From Gammaproteobacteria bacterium (GTDB taxonomy: Bacteria; Pseudomonadota; Gammaproteobacteria; Enterobacterales; Psychrobiaceae): DNA of 64,000 nt. This document shows positions 29,639 to 38,724 of the stretch, one piece after another; within the stretch, counting starts at the first letter, position 1, and each line of letters begins with the position of its first letter. A program made the translations under genes and the position numbers. The DNA lies in the NCBI GenBank assembly GCA_013214965.1, contig JABSRU010000014.1:34787-98786 (forward strand), read 5' to 3'. A model generated the notes under the pieces. That model was not told where the DNA came from and made no database searches. It worked only from the letters and a program-made list of their open reading frames with translations.

Positions 29639-29998
29639 AATTTGTTGCTCCGAACATGCAGTTGTTGACTGATGCTCTAAGAGATGACGCTATAATAATC
29701 GAGATAGTGTTAACTGACCAATGAAAAAATACACCACGTCGGATTAGAAAAACTAATGAATAAGTGTTTTTTAAGGTTATTAAACAAAGGGATTACCTCT
29801 ATTGTGCATGTTTATTCAATATTTCTGCATTATTTTTTTTAGTCGTTAAGGCTGAAATATTGCCATCACCACCAGTGCTCTTTTGATTTCGCATAAAATT
29901 TTGTTATAAATTATGTTTTGTAACATTAATCTAGTTGCCCTAAACCCTGATATATAGTAACTTTCAGCCTCTATTATAATTATATAAACGAAGTTTTA

Positions 29999-30400
29999 AT
30001 GTCATTTCAATTTCCTGTGCGTATTTACTATGAAGACACCGACGCTGGCGGTGTGGTGTATCATGCTAATTATCTTAATTTTTATGAGCGATGTCGAACC
30101 GAGTACCTTAGAAATTTGGGGTTTGACCAAGAACAATTGTTAAAAGATAACATTGCTTTTGTCGTCAGACGCTGCGAAATAGACTATTTATTACCTGCAC
30201 GATTTAATGATTTATTATCGGTAACCGTCACTGTTACAGGCAATCGACGTACTAGTGTTACCTTTGAACAACAAATTTTTTCGCAAACTGGGAAACTGTT
30301 AAGCACTGCAGTGGTCGTAGTGGTCTGTGTCGCTATTGACCAAATGAAGCCAACGGCTATTCCACAACATATTTTAAAGGAGTTTATGAGTGACTGCTGA
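29999..30400 (+). CDS. ybgC: Acyl-CoA thioesterase YbgC
   Basis: A 133-residue hotdog-fold thioesterase of the Tol-Pal operon, with the active-site signature YYEDTDAGGVVYHANYLNFYERCRTEYLR (catalytic Asp18-like). It hydrolyses short-chain acyl-CoAs or acyl-ACP at the membrane. Its end overlaps tolQ by 11 bp. Confidence 0.93.
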   Translation: MSFQFPVRIYYEDTDAGGVVYHANYLNFYERCRTEYLRNLGFDQEQLLKDNIAFVVRRCEIDYLLPARFNDLLSVTVTVTGNRRTSVTFEQQIFSQTGKLLSTAVVVVVCVAIDQMKPTAIPQHILKEFMSDC

Positions 30401-31091
30401 GATCTCGTTTCTTAATCTGGTACTAGAAGCCAGTCTATTAGTTCAACTAGTGATGTTGTCATTATTAATTGCCTCGATTGTCTCTTGGGCAATCATCTTT
30501 CAACGGGTCAAAGTATTAAGTGGTGCGACTAGTCATTCTCGAAAGTTTGAAGATCGTTTTTGGAGTGGCGCCGATTTATCTGCCATCTACAAAGAGCTAT
30601 CGGCGCGCGCGAGTAGTAATCAAGGACTGGAAAAACTATTTGTTGCTGGTTTTAAAGAATTTGCCCGGATGCGCCAAACTCAATCGACGACACCAGAAGC
30701 CATCGTTGATGCCTCACACCGCGCGATGCGCGTTGCTTTATCCCGTGAAGTCGATGAACTTGATAAAAACTTACCATTTTTAGCCACGGTTGGTTCTATT
30801 TCACCTTACGTTGGCTTGTTTGGTACCGTGTGGGGGATCATGAATTCATTTATCGCGCTGGGTGAAGTCCAACAAGCGACCTTACAAATGGTTGCGCCTG
30901 GAATAGCTGAAGCCCTTATTGCAACGGCTATGGGACTATTTGCCGCGATTCCTGCGGTTATTGCCTATAATCGCTTCTCATCTCGGGTTGAAAAATTAGA
31001 AAATAGCTATGTTAACTTTATGGAAGAGTTTGCCTCTATCCTTCAGCGTCAAGCCTATGCCGGTACCGGTACACAAAAAGTAGGTGGTTAA
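30390..31091 (+). CDS. tolQ: Tol-Pal proton channel subunit TolQ
   Basis: A 233-residue inner-membrane protein with three transmembrane helices (near 15-37, 130-155, 168-190; FLATVGSISPYVGLFGTVWGIM), an ExbB/MotA relative. With TolR it uses the proton gradient to drive TolA during outer-membrane constriction. The start is GTG at 30390 behind AAAGGAG. Confidence 0.96.
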   Translation: MTAEISFLNLVLEASLLVQLVMLSLLIASIVSWAIIFQRVKVLSGATSHSRKFEDRFWSGADLSAIYKELSARASSNQGLEKLFVAGFKEFARMRQTQSTTPEAIVDASHRAMRVALSREVDELDKNLPFLATVGSISPYVGLFGTVWGIMNSFIALGEVQQATLQMVAPGIAEALIATAMGLFAAIPAVIAYNRFSSRVEKLENSYVNFMEEFASILQRQAYAGTGTQKVGG

Positions 31092-31093
31092 CG

Positions 31094-31522
31094 ATGCAGT
31101 ACCAGCGTAAACGTCGTCGCCTTAATGCTGAAATTAATGTTGTGCCCTATATTGATGTGATGTTGGTATTGTTGATTATTTTTATGGCAACCGCTCCTTT
31201 GATTGTTCAGGGCGTTAAAGTTGATTTGCCACAAGCCGAAGCGAAGGCGTTGGCTGAAGATACACTTGCGCCACTGATTGCCTCGGTAAAATCCGATGGT
31301 AGTTATTATTTGACCGTTGGTGATTCTCCTGAGCAATCATTAACGCAACAAGAGTTGGCTGTTTTGGTGGCTGCTCATCTTGACTTAGAGCCTAAGACAC
31401 CAATTATGGTTAAAGGTGACCGTGAAGTTCCCTATGATTACATTTTACAGTTAATGGTGACATTGCAAGGGGCGGGTGCGCCATCCGTTGGATTGATGAC
31501 CGACCCAATCAAGGATAAATAA
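31094..31522 (+). CDS. tolR: Tol-Pal proton channel subunit TolR
   Basis: A 142-residue protein with one N-terminal transmembrane helix that carries the proton-relay Asp (VVPYIDVMLVLLIIFMATAP) and a periplasmic domain ending VMVKGDREVPYDYIL. It lies 2 bp after tolQ. Confidence 0.96.
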   Translation: MQYQRKRRRLNAEINVVPYIDVMLVLLIIFMATAPLIVQGVKVDLPQAEAKALAEDTLAPLIASVKSDGSYYLTVGDSPEQSLTQQELAVLVAAHLDLEPKTPIMVKGDREVPYDYILQLMVTLQGAGAPSVGLMTDPIKDK

Positions 31523-32470
31523 GTGAGCCATAAATCATATTTCAGAATTGGTTTGATTTTTTCACTGATCTTGCATATCGGGCTTGTGGGTTTATTAGTG
31601 GCAGCCGCTTATATTAAACCAGTGGTTAAGAAAAAAATCACTCATACCAAACCTGTGGTGCAAGCGGTGATGGTTGATCAAGCCAGTGTTGATCAGCAAA
31701 TTGCTAAAATTAGACAAGCAAAAGCGCAACAAAAATCCAATGACAAAGCACGGGCGCGTAAACTCAAGCGAGAGAAAAACCGAATTAAAGCGCTTGAAAA
31801 GCAGCGTAAAAAACGTCAGGCAGAAAAAATTGTTAGTGATAAATTAGCGGCTGAGGCTAAAAAGAGGCAAAAGAGCGCTGATGCTAACGCGGCCAAGTCG
31901 ATTGCTAAAGCTAAAAAAGCAGAAAAAGCGGCGGCCGATGCCAAAAAGAAACGAATAGCAGCAGATAAAGCAGCCGCAAAAGCGAAGGCTAAACGCATTG
32001 CTGATGCTAAGGCTGAAAAAGCGAAAAAAGTTGCCGCCGATAAAGCCGCACAGAAAAAACGTGACAAAATTCGCCGTGATAAACTCAAGCGAGAGAAAGA
32101 AGCTGCCGAACGAGTCAAACGTGAAGCCGCGTTGGCTCAAGAAATGGCCAGCGAGCAAGCCCAGTTAACGAAGGCGCGCCAACGAGCGGTTTTGTCAGAA
32201 GTTGAGAAATATACGGCATTGATTATTAATGCCATTAGACGACAATGGAATGTCGATGAAAGTATGAAAGGGAAGCAATGTGTTTTAAACATTAAACTGT
32301 CATCGAGTGGTTTAGTTTATAACGTCAAAGCGATTTCTGGTGATAAATACGTTTGTAAGTCGGCTCAAGATGCCGTTTACAAAGCGCGAACACTACCGGT
32401 TTCTAAGGACCCTGAAGTGTTTGCAAAACTAAAAGAAATTAATTTAACCGTGCAACCTGAGTTTGAGTAA
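31523..32470 (+). CDS. tolA: Periplasm-spanning Tol protein TolA
   Basis: A 315-residue protein: transmembrane anchor (about 8-30), a long Lys/Ala-rich helix (about 50-220) that spans the periplasm, and a small C-terminal domain (VEKYTALIINAIRRQWNVDESMKGKQCVLNIKLSSSG) that contacts Pal and TolB. It starts with GTG directly after tolR. Open frames on the other strand of the Lys/Ala stretch are artefacts of composition. Confidence 0.94.
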   Translation: MSHKSYFRIGLIFSLILHIGLVGLLVAAAYIKPVVKKKITHTKPVVQAVMVDQASVDQQIAKIRQAKAQQKSNDKARARKLKREKNRIKALEKQRKKRQAEKIVSDKLAAEAKKRQKSADANAAKSIAKAKKAEKAAADAKKKRIAADKAAAKAKAKRIADAKAEKAKKVAADKAAQKKRDKIRRDKLKREKEAAERVKREAALAQEMASEQAQLTKARQRAVLSEVEKYTALIINAIRRQWNVDESMKGKQCVLNIKLSSSGLVYNVKAISGDKYVCKSAQDAVYKARTLPVSKDPEVFAKLKEINLTVQPEFE

Positions 32471-32473
32471 AAC

Positions 32474-33823
32474 ATGAATCTGATTAAGAAAGTCTCGATT
32501 ATATTATTATCATTGGTTGTTTTTAACGCCAATGCTGCGCTGGAAATAGTGATTACTGAGGGCGTTGATAGTGCGCGTCCGGTGGCTATCGTGCCATTTA
32601 AATGGCTCGGAGCGGGTCCTGTTCCTCATAACATTACTCAAGTGGTTGCTGCTGATTTGCGTCGCAGTGGTCGATTCAGTCCCGTTGCTGTGTTTTCAAT
32701 GCCGCAAACACCAAGCGCCAGTGGTGAGATTAATTATGACCAATGGGCGGAGCAGGGCGTTGAAGCTATTTTAGTGGGGACGATTAAACCTTATCCTGGC
32801 AACCGCTTTGTGGTGGGTTTCGAACTGGTGGATGTACTTCGGGGGCAACTAAGTCAGGGTAAGCAAAAAATGCTTAAAGATGGTCACTTAGTTAGTTCAA
32901 CATCACACTTACTAGATAGCCGCGAAACCGTCATTACGATTAAAGAGTTTCGTCAATATGGTCATCGGATTAGTGATATCGTTTATGAAAAACTTACCGG
33001 TGAGCGAGGGGCTTTCAGAACGCGAATCGCTTATGTGTTGGTTAATCGGGATCGTGAGTATACCCATCGTTTAATGGTTGCTGATTACGACGGTTTCAAT
33101 GAAACTGAAATTCTAAGATCGAAAGAACCACTGATGTCACCAAGTTGGTCTCCCGATGGTACAAAATTGGCATATGCTTCTTTTGAAAATAAACGTCAAC
33201 AAATCTTTATTCAAGATATCTATACCCAGAAGCGAACTAATGTCAGTAATTTTCCGGGTATTAATAGTGCGCCACGTTGGTCACATGATGGTAAAAAACT
33301 AGCGTTAGTGCTTTCAAAAGATGGTAACCCCGATGTCTATGTTCTCACTTTAGCAACTAAACAGCTCAAGCGAATCACTCGTAATCGAGCCATTGATACC
33401 GAGCCTAGTTGGGGAAGCGATGACAAATCCTTAATATTTACTTCAGAACGAGGTGGTAAACCGCAGATTTATCGCGTAAATTTAGTGACTGGCAGAATTA
33501 ATCGCCTCACTTTTGATGGTGAGATGAATCTTGGCGGCTCACTAACACCCAATAATGAACAATTAGTGTTAGTGAATCGAAGCCGAGGAAAGTATCATAT
33601 TGGTAAACAAAATATTAAGACTGGCACATTGCAAGTTTTAACAAAAACACGTTTGGACGAGTCACCAAGTATCGCACCAAATGGAAGTATGGTTATTTAT
33701 GGCACCATGCATCGCGGAGAGCAAGTGTTAGGTTTAGTATCGATTGATGGTAGATTTAAAGCGAGACTCCCAGTGAAAGACGGCGAAGTAAGAGCGCCAG
33801 CATGGTCACCATATATTTATTAA
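32474..33823 (+). CDS. tolB: Tol-Pal beta-propeller protein TolB
   Basis: A 449-residue periplasmic protein: signal peptide ending in NANAA, N-terminal domain ([12 protein letters not shown] ... [11 protein letters not shown]), and a six-bladed propeller with repeated [19 protein letters not shown] motifs. It exchanges between TolA and Pal. It lies 3 bp after tolA. Confidence 0.96.
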   Translation: MNLIKKVSIILLSLVVFNANAALEIVITEGVDSARPVAIVPFKWLGAGPVPHNITQVVAADLRRSGRFSPVAVFSMPQTPSASGEINYDQWAEQGVEAILVGTIKPYPGNRFVVGFELVDVLRGQLSQGKQKMLKDGHLVSSTSHLLDSRETVITIKEFRQYGHRISDIVYEKLTGERGAFRTRIAYVLVNRDREYTHRLMVADYDGFNETEILRSKEPLMSPSWSPDGTKLAYASFENKRQQIFIQDIYTQKRTNVSNFPGINSAPRWSHDGKKLALVLSKDGNPDVYVLTLATKQLKRITRNRAIDTEPSWGSDDKSLIFTSERGGKPQIYRVNLVTGRINRLTFDGEMNLGGSLTPNNEQLVLVNRSRGKYHIGKQNIKTGTLQVLTKTRLDESPSIAPNGSMVIYGTMHRGEQVLGLVSIDGRFKARLPVKDGEVRAPAWSPYIY

Positions 33824-33843
33824 AATGACAAAAGGAAATAGAA

Positions 33844-34368
33844 ATGCGTTTAAATGAAATTGCTAAAGGGCTTGTAATTGCTGCTCCAATGTTCGTATTA
33901 GCGGCTTGTGGTTCTACATCGACTACAGAAGCAGACACACAGCAACAAGTAAACCAAGTAGTAGAAGAAGTAGTACAAACAAATTCAGTAGAAAAAGTAT
34001 TATCACCTGCTGAAAAACAACGTCTTGAGCTTGAAGCACTGCGCCAAGAACACATTATTTACTTCGACTTCGATACATCGACAGTATCAAGTGAGTTTGC
34101 AACGTTATTAGATGCTCATGCAACATATTTACGCGCTAACCCATCAACGTCAGTGTTAGTTGAAGGACATGCTGATGAACGTGGTACTCCTGAATACAAT
34201 ATTGCATTAGGCGAGCGTCGTGCAAAGGCTGTTAGCCGTTATTTAACCGGTTTAGGTGTTAATGATGGCCAAATCGAAACAGTAAGCTACGGTGAAGAAA
34301 AGCCACTGGATAATAGCCGCTCTGAGTCTGGTTTTGAAAAGAACCGTCGTGCAGTTTTAGTTTACTAA
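33844..34368 (+). CDS. pal: Peptidoglycan-associated lipoprotein Pal
   Basis: A 174-residue outer-membrane lipoprotein: lipobox LAAC (Cys22), an acidic linker and an OmpA-like domain (IIYFDFDTSTVSSEF, VEGHADERGTPEYNIALGERRAKAV) that binds meso-diaminopimelate. It is the anchor of the Tol system. Confidence 0.97.
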   Translation: MRLNEIAKGLVIAAPMFVLAACGSTSTTEADTQQQVNQVVEEVVQTNSVEKVLSPAEKQRLELEALRQEHIIYFDFDTSTVSSEFATLLDAHATYLRANPSTSVLVEGHADERGTPEYNIALGERRAKAVSRYLTGLGVNDGQIETVSYGEEKPLDNSRSESGFEKNRRAVLVY

Positions 34369-34384
34369 GATAAAAATAGACGTA

Positions 34385-35116
34385 ATGAAAAATTTAATTG
34401 CATTAGGTCTCCTAGTAGCGGTCGGCGCACAAGCCCAGACCGCTACTGTGGTTGATGTCTCACACTCCCCCGAGCAGCGTGTTGTTGCGTTAGAACAACG
34501 TATCCAACAGCAAAGCCGTATTCAGTTAGAAATGCAGCAATATATTGATACCTTACAACAAGAGGTCAATGAGCTACGTGGCTTAACAGAAACCCATAGT
34601 TATCGTCTTAATCAAATGTTACAACGCCAGCGAGAGCTTTATCAAGAGATTGATAAGCGCTTTACTATATTGCAAACACAAGGTGTGCAACCAACCGCCC
34701 AAGCATCGATACCAGTAACTGGTGATTCTTCGCAAGTATTGTCGATGACGCAGTTATATGACAGTGCATTAAGCTTAGCGTTAAAAGATAAAAAGTTTGA
34801 TCAAGCGATTATTCAATTTCAGCGTTATTTAACTGAGTTTCCCAAAACAACTTATACGGCCAATGCTCACTATTGGTTAGGCCAGTTGCTTTTTAATCAA
34901 GGCAAGTTAACACAAGCACAGCAACAGTTTTCTGACTTGGTTAATAATTATCCGGATTCTTCAAAAGCAGCCGATGCCATGGTAAAATTGGGCAAGATTG
35001 CTCAAGACAATAAACAGTTGGCTAAAGCCAAATCATTTTATCTTAAAGTGATCAAGCAGTATCCAAGTAAGTCTGCAGCACAAATAGCGCGAACGCGTTT
35101 AAATAGTTTGAAATAA
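34385..35116 (+). CDS. cpoB: Cell division coordinator CpoB (YbgF)
   Basis: A 243-residue periplasmic protein: signal peptide ending AQAQ, an N-terminal coiled-coil trimerisation stretch (about 28-85, Gln/Glu-rich) and C-terminal TPRs (LYDSALSLALKDKKFDQAIIQFQRYL; AHYWLGQLLFNQGKLTQAQQQF). It links PBP1b activity to Tol-Pal. It is the last gene of the operon. Confidence 0.94.
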   Translation: MKNLIALGLLVAVGAQAQTATVVDVSHSPEQRVVALEQRIQQQSRIQLEMQQYIDTLQQEVNELRGLTETHSYRLNQMLQRQRELYQEIDKRFTILQTQGVQPTAQASIPVTGDSSQVLSMTQLYDSALSLALKDKKFDQAIIQFQRYLTEFPKTTYTANAHYWLGQLLFNQGKLTQAQQQFSDLVNNYPDSSKAADAMVKLGKIAQDNKQLAKAKSFYLKVIKQYPSKSAAQIARTRLNSLK

Positions 35117-35226
35117 GTTAATTCGGATTTGTTGCTCCTTTTTTGTCATATTTGGTCAGATAATTTGCACTTTTGGGCTGCTTAGTTCGAAAATAAAACA
35201 AACAGTAAAAAAACTTAAAATTTAGG

Positions 35227-35254
35227 TTGCGCTGTCTCAATAAATCCGTAATAT
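35227..35254 (+). promoter_or_regulatory. Promoter of the tRNA-Lys pair
   Basis: TTGCGC, a 16-bp spacer and TAATAT, followed by a GC-rich discriminator (TAGCGCCCG), about 75 bp before the first tRNA. Confidence 0.6.
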
Positions 35255-35335
35255 TAGCGCCCGTCGACAAGGGAAGTGTTTTTACTCCTTTAGCGTCTAA
35301 ATCAATTAAGCATTATTGCTTAGATGATTGCAGGC

Positions 35336-35411
35336 GGGTCATTAGCTCAGTTGGTAGAGCAGTGGACTTTTAATCCATTGGTCGTAGGTTCGAATCCCAC
35401 ATGACCCACCA
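35336..35411 (+). tRNA. tRNA-Lys (TTT), first copy
   Basis: A 76-nt cloverleaf with acceptor GGGTCAT/ATGACCC, anticodon loop CTTTTAA (anticodon TTT) and encoded CCA. The T-stem GTAGG/CCCAC carries an A51-C63 mismatch, identical in the second copy. Confidence 0.96.
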
Positions 35412-35453
35412 CTTTCTTGCAGAAAAGTAAAAATTGCAAACCGTTACAAAGAC

Positions 35454-35529
35454 GGGTCATTAGCTCAGTTGGTAGAGCAGTGGACTTTTAATCCATTGGT
35501 CGTAGGTTCGAATCCCACATGACCCACCA
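35454..35529 (+). tRNA. tRNA-Lys (TTT), second copy
   Basis: Identical to the first copy base for base, 42 bp downstream, probably in the same transcript. Confidence 0.96.
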
Positions 35530-35651
35530 CTTCCCTGCGCCATCATCGTAATTTCAACATTGTTCACCAAACTTCGTTGGGTCTTTCTTGCTTTAAAGTC
35601 AAAACACAAACCAAATATTAAAATTATCTCTGATCGAATGAATAGACCGTT

Positions 35652-35707
35652 TACACAGTGAACTTTTAATTCATTGGTTGTAGGCTCTAACCTCTATTAC
35701 TCACTTC
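35652..35707 (+). pseudogene. Relic of a third tRNA-Lys
   Basis: Aligns without gaps to the last ~55 nt of the upstream tRNA-Lys genes, including CAGTGAACTTTTAATTCATT for the anticodon arm. The 5' half and acceptor stem are degenerate and CCA is lost. The changes in the anticodon stem (TGGA/TCCA to TGAA/TTCA) keep pairing. Confidence 0.65.
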
Positions 35708-35795
35708 ATTAGGTCTTTCTCCCTTACTGATTATTACACTATATTAACCTTAATTATGGTTTTAAAAGTATGTTTGACATATTTAAGGTGGAATA

Positions 35796-37043
35796 ATGAA
35801 GATTAAATCAATACTTTCAATTACGTTAATATTTTTAGTCTATCCAATTCAAGATTTTGCTGTGACGACACAAAAGTCGACTATATCTGAGGTTAATTAA
35901 CCAAGGGCGTATGACTTATCGACTCAAATTACGCCGTCAGCCGATTGCTCCAATGGCTTTTAATGTTAGTAACAAAACAATGAACCATAAAAGTAAAATG
36001 AATGAATATCAGATTGATGAAAAAACGCTAATTAAAGTTAATGTTTTTGCTGTATTCATTGATTTTCCCTACAATGAAAATCGTTTAACAGCCAGTGATA
36101 CAGCAATGTATTATAGTGATTACTCTCACGCTCATTATAACGATCTGTTGTTCGCATCGGATACAATTACGGGCCCAAACGATGAGCGGCTCATCAAGAG
36201 CCGTCAGTATTACTATCAAGAATCAGGCGGTACATTCAGTTTTACCGGTAAGGTGTTCGGTTGGTATCGTATGCAACAGGATGCAGCTTACTATGGTGGA
36301 AAGAACCGGAGTAATGGGTGCCGATAATAATGCCATAAAATTGGTGTTAGGGGCCATCACGACCGCTGTTGCCGATGGGAAAGTTGATTTAGCTAAATAA
36401 TGATGGTGTGGTTGATCGTCTTTTAGAGTTTCATTTAAGTATTGGTGAAGAGGCTGGCGATGGTGTTTTAGGTCAAGACGCTATTTGGTCTCACCGTTAC
36501 TATGTGGAAAAAGACCCTGTGGCTGTACCAGGTAGTCAGACTAAAGTTCATGGCTACGCTATTCAACCCATTGATGCCGCTGCTTACATCGGTGGCTCAT
36601 GAATTTGGCGCACTTATGGCGGTAAATGGTTAACACAACTATTGGTTGATGCTAACGATTTAAATCAAATAGGTAAAGCGGTTACGTTGGTCTCTTCTGG
36701 TCATCAAAATAAATCGATTATGAAGTTATCTTTTTCGGTGACAGTGCCTATTCAGGGCAATATCTCGCTACCAATGCAAGCGCAGTGGGATATCGAACAA
36801 GATTATGATTATGTTCAAATCAGAGCTAATGGGGTCGCGTTAGGCAATCATCAAGCTTTGGACACACCTCTGGCTAGAGTAAAATATCCGGTGGTGATGA
36901 TCCTTATCGATATCAATGGGATAATACTGATATCTCAAGTGGAAAAACGATTAATCATACATTTGGGGCTGCTGGAAAGTATCAAATTACCGTGACCGAT
37001 AGTAAAGGAGAGTTAAAAAACATAGTTTTTACTATCAAGTTTA
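35796..37043 (+). pseudogene. Broken M6-type metalloprotease (immune inhibitor A-like) with PKD-like end
   Basis: A signal peptide start (MKIKSILSITLIFLVYPIQDFA) runs into TAA at ~35897. Further frames continue one protein: VFAVFIDFPYNENRLTASDT ... RQYYYQESGGTFSFTGKV ... GADNNAIKLVLGAI ... DGVVDRLLEFHLSIGEE ... GQDAIWSHRYY, then the zinc motif region AHEFG at 36595-36609 in another frame, and a PKD-like end (YQWDNTDISSGKTINHTFG, KYQITVTDSKG). At least four frameshifts or stops separate these pieces. The order and motifs fit the M6 peptidase family, secreted proteases. The gene is dead unless sequencing errors explain every break. Confidence 0.8.
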
Positions 37044-37067
37044 TGCTGCGTGTCTTGCTGTTTCGAC

Positions 37068-38348
37068 CTATTCTAAGATCAAAATTGCCCTAAAATCATT
37101 AACATTAGTACGAGTCGGCCCTGTGATGATTAAGTCGTTGGTTGCTTTAAAGAAGCTATAACCATCGTTATTTTCAAGGTGCCGACTCAGATCAAGATTT
37201 AGCTGCTGAGCTCTTTTATAAGTGCTTGGGGTTAATAGGCAGCCGGCATTGTTTTCAGTACCGTCGATGCCATCAGTATCGGCGGCGATGGCATAAATTT
37301 TCGATTGCTGTCCCAGTGAATTCGCTAAGCTAAGTAAAAATTCGGCATTACGTCCACCACGACCATTACCGGTGACTGTGACGGTTGTTTCTCCACCGGA
37401 TAAAATAACACAAGGGGAACTTACTGGTTGTTTTTGTTTGATTATCTTTAATGCTATCTCGCTTTGTGCTTTTGCTACCTCCTTTGATTCTCCTTCAATT
37501 TTATCGCCTAACATTAAGATATTTAACCTTGCTGATTTGATTTTTTGTGCCACGGCATCAAGGGATTGCTGAGGCGTAGCAATGAGTGTGAATTGACTCT
37601 TTTTAAGGGTTGGGTCACCTGATTTTAAAGTTTCAGAGCGGGGGTCTTGTAACCATTGTTCGACGTTAGTTGGTGTGTGAATCTTATATTTTTTGAGAAT
37701 AGCCAGCGCTTGGGCTGATGTCGTGGGATCGGCAACCGTTGGACCTGATGCAATGACCGTTGCATCATCACCTGGCACATCAGAAATCGCATAGGTGTGG
37801 ATTGTCGCAGGGTAGCAGGCTTGCGTTAATCTCCCTCCTTTAATGGCTGATAAATGCTTGCGGACGCAATTTGTTTCATCAATCGCAGCGCCTGATTTTA
37901 ACAATGCCTTATTAATATTTTGTTTATTATTTAGGGTGATGCCTGGTGCTGGTAATGAGAGTAACGCTGAGCCGCCACCGGATATTAAACAGATAACCAG
38001 ATCATCGCTAGTTAAGTTCTCGACTAAGTTAAATATCCGTTGAGCGACGGCTTGTCCACTATCATCAGGGATAGGATGAGCGGCTTCAATCACTTCAATA
38101 TGGCGACAATTGACACCGTGACCATAGCGTGTGACCACGAGACCTGATAAAGGCCCTTGCCAATGTTTTTCTAATGCTAATGCCATCGAAGCCGCTGCTT
38201 TACCGGCACCGATGACGATTGCACGTTGATTGGTGTTTTTAGGTAAAAATTTTTCGAATATTTGTTCCGGTGACGCTGCTTTAATCGCGATTTCAAAGAG
38301 GGATAAAAGAAATGCGGCAGGGTCTTTGTTGAATGACTGTTGGTTCAT
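37068..38348 (-). CDS. Glycerate 2-kinase (MOFRL/GckA type)
   Basis: A 426-residue type-2 glycerate kinase: Rossmann-like N-terminal domain (AIVIGAGKAAASMALALE, VTRYGHGV), the LISGGGSALLSLPAPGITL loop, KHLSAIKGGRLTQACYPA, DVPGDDATVIASGPTVADPTT, and the MOFRL domain (VILSGGETTVTVTGNGRGGRNAEF, AADTDGIDGTENNAG). It phosphorylates glycerate for entry into glycolysis. I start at 38348 because the ATG at 38363 is part of the GAGGGGA ribosome site. It is a single gene, divergent from the porin. Confidence 0.93.
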   Translation of the reverse strand: MNQQSFNKDPAAFLLSLFEIAIKAASPEQIFEKFLPKNTNQRAIVIGAGKAAASMALALEKHWQGPLSGLVVTRYGHGVNCRHIEVIEAAHPIPDDSGQAVAQRIFNLVENLTSDDLVICLISGGGSALLSLPAPGITLNNKQNINKALLKSGAAIDETNCVRKHLSAIKGGRLTQACYPATIHTYAISDVPGDDATVIASGPTVADPTTSAQALAILKKYKIHTPTNVEQWLQDPRSETLKSGDPTLKKSQFTLIATPQQSLDAVAQKIKSARLNILMLGDKIEGESKEVAKAQSEIALKIIKQKQPVSSPCVILSGGETTVTVTGNGRGGRNAEFLLSLANSLGQQSKIYAIAADTDGIDGTENNAGCLLTPSTYKRAQQLNLDLSRHLENNDGYSFFKATNDLIITGPTRTNVNDFRAILILE

Positions 38349-38517
38349 TTTAATTCCCCTCATTGCTGTGATTTTTGGTTTTGTGCCAACTGCTTAGTTA
38401 TTTTAGGTAGTTATACGTAATGATTTTGTCGATATTAATCGGCATACTGCTCAACAATCTTAACTAGCTGTTATCTATTAGTCGAAGATTGAGCATAAAT
38501 AAAAAATGATATTTGAA

Positions 38518-38553
38518 TTTTATTTAATATTATGACAAATATATTAAATAAAA
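38518..38553. promoter_or_regulatory. AT-rich inverted repeat upstream of the porin and kinase genes
   Basis: TTTTATTTAATAT and its complement are separated by 10 bases, with outer AATGAT/ATCATT arms around them. It may be an operator. It lies in the 376-bp divergent region between glycerate kinase and porin. Confidence 0.35.
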
Positions 38554-38645
38554 AAATCATTCAAAGCTAGGTGGCTACAGCTTATCGTCAAATAATCAGC
38601 CATTGTCATTATTTTGTATAAAAACCGCACAGGCCGAATAAGACT

Positions 38646-38661
38646 AAAGTCTTAAGACTTT
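38646..38661. promoter_or_regulatory. Perfect 16-bp palindrome upstream of the porin
   Basis: AAAGTCTTAAGACTTT lies ~65 bp before the porin start, in the zone where a repressor or activator would act. The rest of the 38349-38724 gap is AT-rich without a gene. Confidence 0.4.
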
Positions 38662-38724
38662 TTGCTGATTCCCAAAGCGTAAAGCTTATTCGATATTAAA
38701 AAGCGACTATTAAAGGAGAATAAC

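Larger units (their letters stand above)
29469..29998. other. 530-bp intergenic region ruvB-ybgC
   Basis: It holds the ruvB hairpin, repeat copy C, and a long inverted repeat (arms 29817-29828 and 29851-29862, one mismatch, 22-base loop with a T-run inside). The rest is AT-rich without a coding frame and presumably carries the promoter of the tol operon. Confidence 0.5.

Noticed and set aside
31816..32158. Two open minus-strand frames of 100 and 104 codons
   Set aside because: They are mirror frames of the Lys/Ala-rich tolA helix; the composition of the coding strand leaves the other strand free of stops.
36408..36995. Two frames (64 and 117 codons) as separate small genes
   Set aside because: Both are pieces of the broken M6 metalloprotease and continue its domain order.
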